The notes under the pieces are model-generated. The model saw only the letters and a program-made list of their open reading frames with translations, did not search any database and was not told where the DNA came from. From contig BCHU01000014.1 in NCBI GenBank assembly GCA_001599715.1, positions 496,001 through 560,000 of the forward strand: 64,000 bases of DNA, given 5' to 3'. The translations under genes and the position numbers were made by a program. Shown one piece after another: positions 48,242-57,814 of this stretch. Numbering within the stretch: the stretch's first letter is position 1; each line of letters opens with the position of its first letter. The DNA comes from Phaeotremella fagi (taxonomy: Eukaryota; Basidiomycota; Tremellomycetes; Tremellales; Phaeotremellaceae).

Positions 48242-49051
48242 ATGTTGAAAGAGATCTTGCTATCGATATACACATTGGTCTCACTTTCTAAAAGTTGTCT
48301 TGCCGTATCCTCTGGCTACCAAGATCTCACCCCGCTCATGACAAAACAACCAACAAACAGTAACCCGACCTATATCGAGATGGCACAAGGGGAAGGATGT
48401 GCCCTCCATGTCGAATGGTCAATAACTCCACTCGGAGATGAAGATAATGGTCCAATGGACGCCCAGATTATCGCAGCAACTCCAATATGTGGTTCAGATT
48501 TCTCTGAGGTTGATGGAACTATCTATAACAGATGGCCGATCACGGCTAAAAATACAGTACAATGGGGTTATATGCAGGTTATCTATGGGAATATCGCTGT
48601 TGATATGACTTCACAATATGCTGTTCCTGCGCCTGGTGGTTTTTGTGTCATGGCTAATGTAGCTATAGACGGATATGAGGGTTGGTATTCGAGGAATACT
48701 TTAACGAATTTGACATCATTGTGAGTTCTGTTCCAAATTGCAGATTATACTGTTCCTTATCCACATCTCCAGAGAACTGAAAGGACCTCCATTATCTGGT
48801 TTATCCGGGAAGGAATATCAATGGTGAGTCTTTATTTTGTACCACTAGGTACAGTAACTCATCCAGGAGGTGAATCAACTAATGAAACTATTTACAGTGC
48901 CCCATTGAATAGTTCAGAAGCAGCTATTCTAGCCTCGCACACGTCAGCTCTACCCAATCCGTATTTACCCTCAAATCTGAAAATGAAATCTAAGGGTTTG
49001 AGTTATTTTGATGGTCCAGGTTATGAAATTGATTACCCTACTGTTTCGTAG
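48242..49051 (+). CDS. secreted protein of unknown family, member 2 of a tandem pair
   Basis: Three exons, 48242-48720, 48773-48823 and 48898-49051, give 227 residues. A signal peptide starts at MLKEILLSIY and ends near CLAVSSG. The same conserved blocks occur as in the neighbour: PTYIEM, GCALHVEW, TPICGSD, RWPI, GYMQVIYGNI, FCVMANVAIDGYEGWY, RNTLTNLT, and the ALPNPYL segment near the C-terminus. Identical intron phases show a duplication of the whole gene. Unlike the pairs at 38-42 kb, both copies are intact, which suggests selection to keep both. Confidence 0.72.
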
Positions 49052-49541
49052 ATTGACCATACTACAACGGGGCTTCTTTAGAATTAGGATGGAAATGTAA
49101 CGAATCATAAATCTTGTAAAGGTGTACAGTACAGTAGTTGTGGCGTTTTCCAGTTTGTAGTCTACTTGCAGTACCTTTTTAGGAGGACGAGAAATTTCCC
49201 TTGTTTCCTGCTTTCTTCTCAGTAGCAACGTGTCATCCCTTGTATCAATCTTTCTAATGCCCGATATCTCCTCTCCCATATGAACCTTTTTGACGATACT
49301 CAGTTGCTTCAAGTCTTTATCTTGTCTTGTATACTGTACTGTACAGGGGTAAAGCGGGGTGAGGGACAAAGGGATGATCAGCGTCCACTCTTCTCCTTTG
49401 GTGAAAAGAAAATACCTTTGTGGCATTGAAACCTGAAAAAATGATTTAACAAAACAAAGAGACAAACATTTTTTGGCGTGAACGACAGACAACGTACTGT
49501 ATACTGTGACATTCCTCTGGTAACGATCATCAAGATTTTCA
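49052..49541. other. intergenic
   Basis: About 490 bases, the 3' region of the secreted paralogue and the promoter of the next gene. A long minus-strand open frame (48971-49492) overlaps the end of the paralogue and has no support. Confidence 0.4.
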
Positions 49542-50835
49542 ATGTCTTCTAAAAAGCATGGGTCTAGACAGCATGTGAAGGTTTTTTTACTAGCTTTGAT
49601 AGTTAGGTATTGTATAGCGACTCCGCTGTCTTTAGAGATGGAACGAGAGTGAGTGATTGGACGGTTTCTGTGAATTTTTTCATTGTGCTTACTATGATAT
49701 TTGAACTTTTAGTGATGATCACACCAAAATACCATCATTAACGGTAAAGCTGTTAGGAAGAGACATACCTCCCCCAAAAACAACAATAATGACCACAACT
49801 ACAACATTGACCAACACGGTTACTGATACCACCGCAACGACCGAGACTACCACAGCAGTGGCTACCGTGACGCCTCAGACGCCATGTAGACTCCTTACCA
49901 CCTCACCAATCGGGGATACTTATATCTGGTATACGACCGATACTTTTTGCTCTCCTGGTCCGATGTTATTCATCACGGCGTCTTCCAGTACTTTAGACAA
50001 GAAACATATGACAGTATTTACAACACCTTCTCCATCGATTCACTCGGCTCTTCCTACCTTTTCCTCAGCCAAGGTATCATCGACCAAATCATCGTCTTCC
50101 ATGTCTTCCAGTTCTTCTTCGTCATCGACAGCATCACCGACACCAAGTCCTCCGGCTCCGACATTTACACCAATACCGCCACATCCGATAATTACGCAAC
50201 ATCAGGAGCTCGATAGAGATCTGCTAAATCGGCGACTACGTTATAAGAATAGAAAAATAGGTCCGAAAGCTCATTTTTCTCCATTGAGGAGGGATATCCC
50301 ACCAACTACTATCGTGACAACCTTAACGGACACGGTGACGGCAACGGCGATGGATACCACAACAGATGTTACCACCGTCACCACCACTACTGTGGCGGTA
50401 CCAACGACACCATGCGATTTACTCGTCAGTACGACATCTGGGGATACCTATGTTACATCCGTCATACATACAATGTGTTCAGCTGGGCCCATGAACATCG
50501 ACATGAACGCTCCAACACCGACTTTACCACCAACAGCCTCTCCATCAAACCCCACTCAGATTTTGTATCCTTGTTCAGTAATTTCCACATTATCAGACAA
50601 TCCAGCAGTAGTCACCGGAGTACCTACCCTTTGCTATCTAAACTCTATGCCTGTGGCAGCTCGAAATGTAGAAACTGGTACCATAAGACCGAGAAGAGAA
50701 GATACTTGGACCACGACGTCATGTGCTGTAGCTACCAGTACCGTTATCAATGGGACGAAAACCATTGCACCATCGAATACTTTATGTAGAAGTGCTCCAG
50801 TTGATGGGGTGTGGTCACCATATACTGCTAGATGA
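49542..50835 (+). CDS. Ser/Thr-rich secreted or cell-wall protein with an internal duplication
   Basis: Two exons, 49542-49648 and 49713-50835, give 409 residues. The first exon codes a hydrophobic leader (VKVFLLALIVRYCIA) that serves as a signal peptide. The mature part is very rich in Thr, Ser and Pro. Two related modules are visible: one with DIPPPKTTI, TNTVTDTTA and then PCRLLTT...GDTYIWY...CSPGPM, and a second with DIPPTTIV, TDTVTATA, then PCDLLVS...GDTYVTS...CSAGPM, joined by a Ser-rich spacer. No GPI signal is evident at the C-terminus. The composition fits an O-glycosylated surface protein. The downstream frame alone begins at 49789, but the splice to the leader is in frame and gives a better start. 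Confidence 0.72.
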
Positions 50836-51042
50836 GGTTCAGTCGGGTTTCATACAATATATATCTCTTAAAAGTTCATATACCCATGCACCGAAGATAC
50901 CCATTGCCTGTGCACTTGAGCCACGAACGGAAGCAAATTGTTGTTTACACTTGCCTGCCTGACGTTTCATGACCATCAAGTCGCTTTAAGAATAGACCAC
51001 GACAGACCTAAGTGTTACAATACAGCACCAAATATATATCAA

Positions 51043-51987
51043 ATGGATACTTCACCTCAACCCTCAAAACAACTCTTAATCCCACTTTCACCTTCATCAA
51101 GTTCCTTAGCTTCAGAAAACTCATTAACAGGCTCAGAAACTTCCTTCGATCATTCAAAACTAAATTGTGAAGATGACAGAAGCAGATCTAGGATCTTGGG
51201 TATAAGAGAGATATCGAAGTTATCCAAAAATCGAATAAAAGGGACTTCTTCTGGTCAAAATAGGAATGTTAATGAAAACCACACTTTAAGTTTATCTACG
51301 ATCGAACAATCGTCACGAACACCTTCACCACCACCTCGGATTCTATTGTTGAAAGCTGTGTCTCCGGCTTCTGCTTCTAGCTCGGGGAGACAGTTACCTT
51401 TCGCTAGAGAGGTTGAGATTAAAGGTTGGAAAATCGTTGGAGGTAGGAGTTGGAGTGATAAAGCGAAAGTTGGAGCTTATGTTGGTACGTTGAATCCTTG
51501 TTCCAAGTACAAGTTACTCGTACTGATCAAACTCAAGTTTACGATGTCGAAATCTCTTTACGGAATGTGAGTGTCTGTTTCGAGTTTTGATATGATATAA
51601 TAAGATTCTCATGGTAGTATTTAGGCTGGAAGTATAAATATTTTACGACGTTATACGGACTTTGTCAAATTACGATCAGCTCTCAAATCGAATTTCCCCG
51701 TGAGCAAATTCATTCAGACTATCAGAATTTCACTGAAATTGTAAAAGCATCTACGTCAAGTCATACCTCAACTCCCAGGGAAAGCTCATATGTGTAAGTA
51801 GTTGTATTTATCATCATAAACGTAAATTGACTTTCAAGAAGCCAAATTCTCGCCAAAATTCCTTGCTGAAAGACAACCTCGATTGCAACGTTTCCTTCGG
51901 ACTGTCATGCTTCATCCTGAAATGGGTGTAGGTGGTGAGAAGAGTGTGATCGGTGATTGGGTGGTTGGAGGTGAATTGGGAACATGA
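51043..51987 (+). CDS. YPT35: PX-domain protein, YPT35-like endosomal adapter
   Basis: Five exons, 51043-51484, 51538-51566, 51625-51699, 51748-51793 and 51842-51987, give 245 residues. The N-terminal 115 residues are Ser-rich and disordered. A PX domain fills the rest: VEIKGWKIVGGRSW, AYVVYDVEISLRN, the basic phosphoinositide-contact motif RRYTDFVKL, the Pro-rich loop IPQLPGKAH and KFSPKFLAERQPRLQRFL. PX domains bind phosphatidylinositol 3-phosphate on endosomes and vacuoles. The small size with a disordered N-terminus resembles yeast Ypt35, which recruits Vps13. The first intron is read as 53 bases rather than 29, because only the longer one gives the conserved VVYDV strand. Confidence 0.78.
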
Positions 51988-52417
51988 AATGAGTAGTAGA
52001 CTACATACGAGGAAGTGTTTGTTATGATGATTCACCTTGGACTCCTGGTAAGTGCGATTTGACAATACTCTATCTTTCATTCGTTCCATCTATCTATCTA
52101 GATATCAACTGATCGACCATCCCAGTGATCTATCTGTATCTATAGCGTCCATCCCATTGCCAGTGGTGTCTGCGGATGTGCGGAATTCATCCGAGTTATA
52201 TACAAAAGCACGTAACACGTGGTCTTTGATTACGGTCCGCTTCGGACCGGGACCGAATAGAACGGAAGAAATACCAATGCTAGGCTTGGAGTAATACCAA
52301 AAATCATACAGTATCTTATTCAAACAAGGAAAAGAAAATATTCTTTATCTTTCTACTTCTATCTTTCATATTCAATAACTCACTACACAACCTAACTCAT
52401 ATAAAATCATCATCACA
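51988..52417. other. intergenic and promoter of the alcohol dehydrogenase
   Basis: Contains the palindrome at 52233-52249 described separately and a pyrimidine-rich leader before the ATG at 52418. Confidence 0.45.
52233..52249. promoter_or_regulatory. CGG-N11-CCG palindrome, candidate Zn2Cys6 binding site
   Basis: A perfect 7-base inverted repeat (CGGTCCG, CTT, CGGACCG) about 170 bases before the alcohol dehydrogenase start. Its ends form CGG and CCG separated by exactly 11 bases, which is the Gal4-type spacing recognised by Zn2Cys6 dimers. Direct evidence is the palindrome only. Confidence 0.45.
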
Positions 52418-53822
52418 ATGGCCATCTCAGAAGTTACCGGTAGGTCTTTTACCGTCCCCCAATATCACCATCTACTGACTTACCCGCCATCTAGGTTACG
52501 CTATCCACGACGCCAAAGATTACCTCGTAAGTAGTGATCTCGATGAGTTAGAGCGCGAACAGTATCTAACAAGCTGCAAAGAACTTCAAACTCACCAAGT
52601 ACAACCTTGAACCCCTTGAAGATGACCGTGTCACAGTCGCTGTAGAATGTTGTGGTGTCTGCGGAAGTGTGAGTTCCACGTTTCTAATCCTTCTGTTTTT
52701 CTTTTGGCCACAAACTGAAACTCATTGTAGGACCACCACACCATCTCTGGTGGTTGGGGACCCTGGGAAACCAAATTCGTCGTTACCGGTCACGAAGTCG
52801 TTGGTAAAGTCGTCGAAGTTGGTTCTAAAGTTACCGAATTCAAAGTTGGTCAACGTGTCGGTGTAGGTGCACAAGTTGGTTCATGTGGTGAATGCAAAGC
52901 TTGCAAGAACGACAACGGTGAGTTTAGTTTTCTCTCATGAGTTGATATGAGACTGATTGTTAAACTTAGAAAACTACTGTGGTGTCCACACCGTTCACGG
53001 TTACAACACCCTCTGGGCTGATGGATCTGAACATCAAGGTGGTTACTCTACCCACATCCGTGCTCAAGATCGATTCGTTTTCGCCCTCCCAGAGAACCTC
53101 CCATCCGTTGAGGCTGCTTCCATGTAAGTCCAGTTGATTGAACGAAAGCATTCGTCTCTAACCTTACAAATCTCTAGGCTTTGCGCTGGTCTCACCTCCT
53201 ACTCCCCATTAGTCCGAAACGGAGTCAAGGCAGGATCCAAAGTCGGTGTCGTCGGTCTAGGTGGTCTAGGTCATTACGCCGTTCTCTTCGCTGTCGCCCT
53301 CGGAGCAGAAGTCACCGTCTTCTCACGATCAGACGCCAAAAAAGCCGACGCTTTGGCAATGGGAGCCACTCGATTCGTCGCCACCGAAAACAAAGGCTTC
53401 GAGAAGGATCTCCAAAGAGAATTCGACGTTATCGTCTGTACCTCCTCATCTTCCAAGATGCCATTAGACGAGTTACTCTCCACATTGGATGTTGGCAAGA
53501 AATTCGTTTTCGTCGGTATGCCAGAAGAAGGTCTCAGTAACGTCACCTCACAAACTCTTTCTGGTAACGGCGCTTCGTTGGCTAGTTCACATATCGGTTG
53601 TAAAACTGAAGCTTTGGCTATGTTGAAATTGGCTGCTGATAAACAAATCAAACCTTGGATCAACGTTATTCCAATGAAAGACGCTGCTCAAGCTATCAAA
53701 GCTGTCGAGGACGGTAGTGTTAGATACAGAACTATCTTGACTCAAGTGAGTTGAACTACTTGGCCTTTGGGCTTTAAAATTTCTTTTAACTGACGTGTGA
53801 TTTCCAGGATATCTCTGCTTAA
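52418..53822 (+). CDS. zinc-dependent NADP alcohol dehydrogenase, ADH6/CAD family
   Basis: Seven exons (52418-52439, 52495-52526, 52582-52668, 52731-52917, 52970-53123, 53178-53745, 53808-53822) give 354 residues. Catalytic zinc ligands appear in ECCGVCGSD (Cys45) and GHEVVG. The structural zinc cluster is [17 protein letters not shown]. The Rossmann motif is [11 protein letters not shown]. The ordering and the Trp-rich GGWGP segment match the cinnamyl-alcohol-dehydrogenase group to which yeast Adh6 and Adh7 belong, which reduce aldehydes with NADPH. Length fits (about 350-360). The acceptor of exon 3 (after CAAAG) is chosen for frame and could lie a few codons upstream by another route. Confidence 0.9.
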
Positions 53823-54022
53823 TTCTCATTACGGTCTTCTGTAGGACAAGATTTGTTTATAGGGATGAAGTTATATGTGTGAAGATGCATTTGAGATGTT
53901 AAAAAATTGAATACAAATTCAAGTAAGGTAGAAATGAGCCGCGTTTCTATTTTTCTACAAGTTTTCAAAAAATACAGATAAGAATTACAACACAGACAAT
54001 CACATGTGTGCAACCGCCTAGA

Positions 54023-56186
54023 TCATCCATCCAGTTCCACCTTGATATCAATCGGTATTCCATCTTTCTGATCCTCTTCCTCCTCCTCCTCCTCCTCCTC
54101 CTCCTCTCCCTCCTCATCATCTTCTTCAACCTTCTCCAAAACAGATCCATACCTCACCGAACCAACCTCCTCCGATTTCACTTCAACTCCGAATTCCACC
54201 TTCCCTTCTTCCTCCTTGTTGTCGTCATCATCATCGTCTCCCTCAATCTGATTGAAAAAATCATTCCCATCAGATTGGATAAACGACAATGATCTCGGTA
54301 GATACATGTCTAAATGAGATTTGATGATCGGCTGAATATCGATCTTCGATAATGTCGTGTTTAACAAACTGTCTCTCTGTCATTTGAATGATTGTTAGTT
54401 CAGAACACACGGAAAAGGGATCGACTTACGAAAGCGAAATACGCCCCTTTGGTAGTCATCCCAAACACATCTTTGAATTGTTCATGTTCCCTCGAACATC
54501 CTCTTGATTCCATCATCACCAACGCTTGTTTTCGGATCGTCTATAATCAAAATGTTAGTGAAAGCAGAATCAAATAAGAACCTTGACCTACAGCTTTATT
54601 ATCTAAAATCTGTTGAGGAACTCTAACACGTTTCGCACGACCCGTCGAAGGTGGTTCCCCATTACCCAAAGTCTCATCTTCCATCTCGTTAGAAGAAGTT
54701 TTGACGTTGATGGTATGATCAAAAGTCACACGTTGAGGAGCTGAGGTATTCCTCTTCCCGAAAATATCCTCATCAACAGGTAAAGGTATACTACCCGATC
54801 TCTTTTCCGTCGTGTGATCATCTAAAACGATCTTCCCGTTCCTCCTCTTCTTCTCTGATTCGTTCTCATCAACTCGTCGACGTTTCTCACCTCGACGTCC
54901 GGGTGTCCGACCTGATATTGGCGCATTAGGTAGTTTCTGAGTAGAAGTGGTTGTAGTTGTTGCTGTAGAGGTGGTTGGGATATTGCTTTTGGGATCAGAT
55001 TGGACAGGATGGGGATAGTGATAGATTGAATTGGTCGATGGCACTCTGGAAAACGACCGGACTCTCGACAAGGTATCGTTTCTCTTTTGGAACGGTTGGG
55101 ATTTTTTCGTAGCTTTAGGATGAAAGAATAGTGGTGCTAAGTGACAAATTAGTATTGATACCCTTATCTCCTATATCATAGATTTCAACCTACCCCGTGG
55201 AAGAGGTTCACCCGGTTTAACACTTTTGGTACTAGGTGGTGGTGGAGGTGGTCTTTTTCTACCCACACATAAACGTAAAGTCTGATCTGATACTGTGTCA
55301 TTGTCATTGAAAGCTTTTTGACCAAAAATGATGAGACTGTTTTGAGAAGCGTCGACATCTTCATCACCAAGTCCAATGATTATAGCATTGGTAGTTCGAC
55401 CTTTTTTAGTGAGTTGAGATGATCGACATAATATTGAAGTCACATATGCAGCCAGTAATGGTGCTTGCGGTGATATAGATCTGTGACTTGTTTAGCGAAA
55501 ACTTTGAACCTAACACCAGAGAAGCTTACATCTGTACACCACCTTCATCACCTCCTTCAATTATGTCATCCTCATTCAACTCGACTATCCCTCTGACCTG
55601 TAAATATTTCCTACCTCTCATCGATTCCAACGAAAGACAAAGATCGGTATCGACAGAAGGTAAAGATGGGAATGGTGATGTGGTCGTTTGATCGGAATTC
55701 GATAATGGTTGAATAGGTACATCGAAAGGATTCGATTTCTGTATGGAAGGCGTAGAAGGGAAAGAAAGTAATGCAAAAAAGGTAATGCCTAGATATCAAA
55801 AGTGTAAATTTCCGATCTTATCTCACGAAACCATCCCAAAACCTACCATCTAATCTCCAACCGTCTCTTCCAACCTCAAACCCACCTCTCCAAAGTAATC
55901 TCCATCCCTTGTGATTCAACCGTTCAGACACCGAAGGTGTAACGAGATGATCATCAATTCCATCACTCGTACCCAAACCCGAAGAAAGTTTGTTGGGACT
56001 ACTAACAGAGTTGGGTAGTAGATTAGTTCTACTGAAGGTATCTAACGAATTCGAGATATTGGTTTGGGCGGGTTTGGGTTTGGCGAATGGATTCAATGAT
56101 TTCTTGGTTGGCGTTAGGGTTAGGTTTGGGACTGATTGAAGAGATTTAGGAATGTCCGATTGTAATCGGTCAAATAGTTTTGTCAT
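54023..56186 (-). CDS. SLD7-like DNA replication factor
   Basis: Six exons, 56186-55847, 55788-55530, 55480-55194, 55136-54592, 54540-54430 and 54376-54023, give 631 residues. The conserved piece is near the C-terminus: NKATIRKQALVMMESRGCSREHEQFKD, split over two exons, then GAYFAFRDSLL. It resembles the C-terminal domain of Sld7, the partner of Sld3 in firing replication origins. The N-terminal part has short beta-like segments (RGRKYLQVRGIVELNEDDI, LRLCVGRKR), and the middle is a disordered, basic stretch with RRRVDENESEKKRR, a likely nuclear localisation signal. A run of Glu near the end is coded by a GAG repeat. The assignment rests on a short region and I hold it at moderate confidence. 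Confidence 0.6.
54070..54115. repeat. CTC/GAG triplet repeat coding poly-Glu
   Basis: About 12 near-perfect CTC units on the plus strand (GAG in the reading sense of the SLD7-like gene), coding an acidic run. Length polymorphism between strains is likely. Confidence 0.7.
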
Positions 56187-56553
56187 GTCATATCATGGGG
56201 GGAATGTAGTTGATGGTCAAGTTGAGGACGCGAGGAATATATTGATTTTTACAAAAACACACGCGTGAATATTAGATTTTGGTGGGGGGGAAGTTATGAT
56301 GATTTTTTCCTCCAATATTAAGTCAGTTGGGGAGGAGAAAAGTACTAGTTACTCTCTGGATGAACTCAGGATTGAGATTTTCGACTTTGTGGTGATGCAT
56401 AGAGAAGATTTTAGGTGGTCTCTTGACACTGGAGCCAAACATGTTAAGAATGACGTGTATTTAGTTAATAAGTCATGTCCTAAGCTTCGATTACGATCAA
56501 CCACTTGAACACTCTCTTCAACTTCAACCAATATTCTATAACATCAACAACAA
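56187..56553. promoter_or_regulatory. divergent promoter region
   Basis: 367 bases shared by the SLD7-like gene (minus) and LSM4 (plus). A G-run lies at 56281-56290. A short open frame at 56296-56508 is not supported. Confidence 0.4.
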
Positions 56554-57405
56554 ATGGTAAGTTATACCACATCCAACCAACTATTACAAGACAACTAACA
56601 ACCTCACAGTTACCACTATCACTACTAACAGCCGCCCAAGGCAAACCAATGGTAAGCCACCATCTTCTCCCAAGGTACCAATCTTCCAATTCCTAACGAC
56701 GTAAAAAAAACCTTTTAGTTGGTAGAACTGAAAAACGGGGTAACATTCAACGGTCATCTAGTAGAATGCGATAATTTCATGAACGTAACCCTGAGAGAGG
56801 TATATCAGACTTCATCGGATGGAGAAAAATTTTGGAAAATGAAGGAAATGTTTATTAAAGGGAACATAGTGAGTTGTCAAGTGTATTTTGGGTTTGTGTG
56901 GACTGGGGACTGGGGACTGGGAACTGGGAATTGGATGAAAAGTTGTGGATCGGGATCGAATGGATTTATGATTCATGACGATGATCGAATGCAAAATCTG
57001 TAAAGTCTATCTATTCGAAGGGAATCAAAATCCTCCCAAAATTCCTCGTCTTTCCCCCAAACCAATATCTTTTCAAACTCAACTAAACTGACAACTGCCC
57101 CCACAGATAAAATATTTCAGAATAGCAGACGCGATCCTAGATACAGCAATGGAAGAGCAAGAGAAACAGAGAGCTGCAAACAGGGGATCGAGGGGTAGGA
57201 ACGATAATCGAGGTGGAGGTGGGAGAGGTGAGTATTTGAGTTTTAACGAATCTTCAATCTGTGATAACGAGGCTGACACTTTCTAGGTGGTCGTGGATTA
57301 CCGAATCGTGGTGGAGGTGGTGGGGGTGGGAGGGGTCAACAACCTGGACGAGGAAGGGGTGGGAGAGGTGGTGGAGGCGGTGGGGGTAGAGGTAGAGGGG
57401 CTTGA
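56554..57405 (+). CDS. LSM4: LSM4, U6 snRNA-associated Sm-like protein
   Basis: Five exons, 56554-56556, 56610-56651, 56719-56868, 57107-57227 and 57287-57405, give 144 residues. The first exon is the start codon alone: ATG directly followed by GTAAGT. The next exons give [14 protein letters not shown], then [13 protein letters not shown] and [12 protein letters not shown] (Sm1), and FIKGN with IKYFRIAD (Sm2). The tail is Arg/Gly-rich, typical of Lsm4. The protein is a subunit of the nuclear Lsm2-8 ring that stabilises U6 snRNA and of the cytoplasmic Lsm1-7 ring of mRNA decay; its tail promotes P-body assembly. The third intron is long (238 bases). Confidence 0.93.
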
Positions 57406-57814
57406 TTTGAGGAGGAGTTGTGATGATATGTTCCCAATCAAGCTGTCAATATTTTATGCAGACAGATATATATTTTCATACCGATGGTTTCTTTTGAATT
57501 TATGTTTCTTGCATAAGTCAAATAGTGGCTTTCAAGGTAATACGGATAAGAAAGATATTAATCAATGGATAGGGTTGGGTTAATATTAATGTTCGAAAGG
57601 GTTTAAATGGGCAAGGATATATGGAATTCTTTTAGGTATCAAGTAATAGGTCAAAGAAAAGTTTTGATGTCAGAGTCAAAGGACATCGATCGATACGAAA
57701 CAACAAAAGAAGGAAACCTCCATCCGTGAATAACCAGTAGTAATCTCGAGTAGAAACACCTACATTGACAACATAACGTGCACGTCCATCCCCCAGAGTT
57801 AACCAGAACAAGAT
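57406..57814. other. convergent 3' region
   Basis: About 410 bases between the LSM4 stop and the end of the minus-strand gene. AT-rich, no gene seen. Confidence 0.45.

Noticed and set aside
51485..51513. A 29-base intron in the PX-domain gene
   Set aside because: Too short for this genome; the alternative acceptor at 51537 gives a 53-base intron and restores the conserved PX strand.
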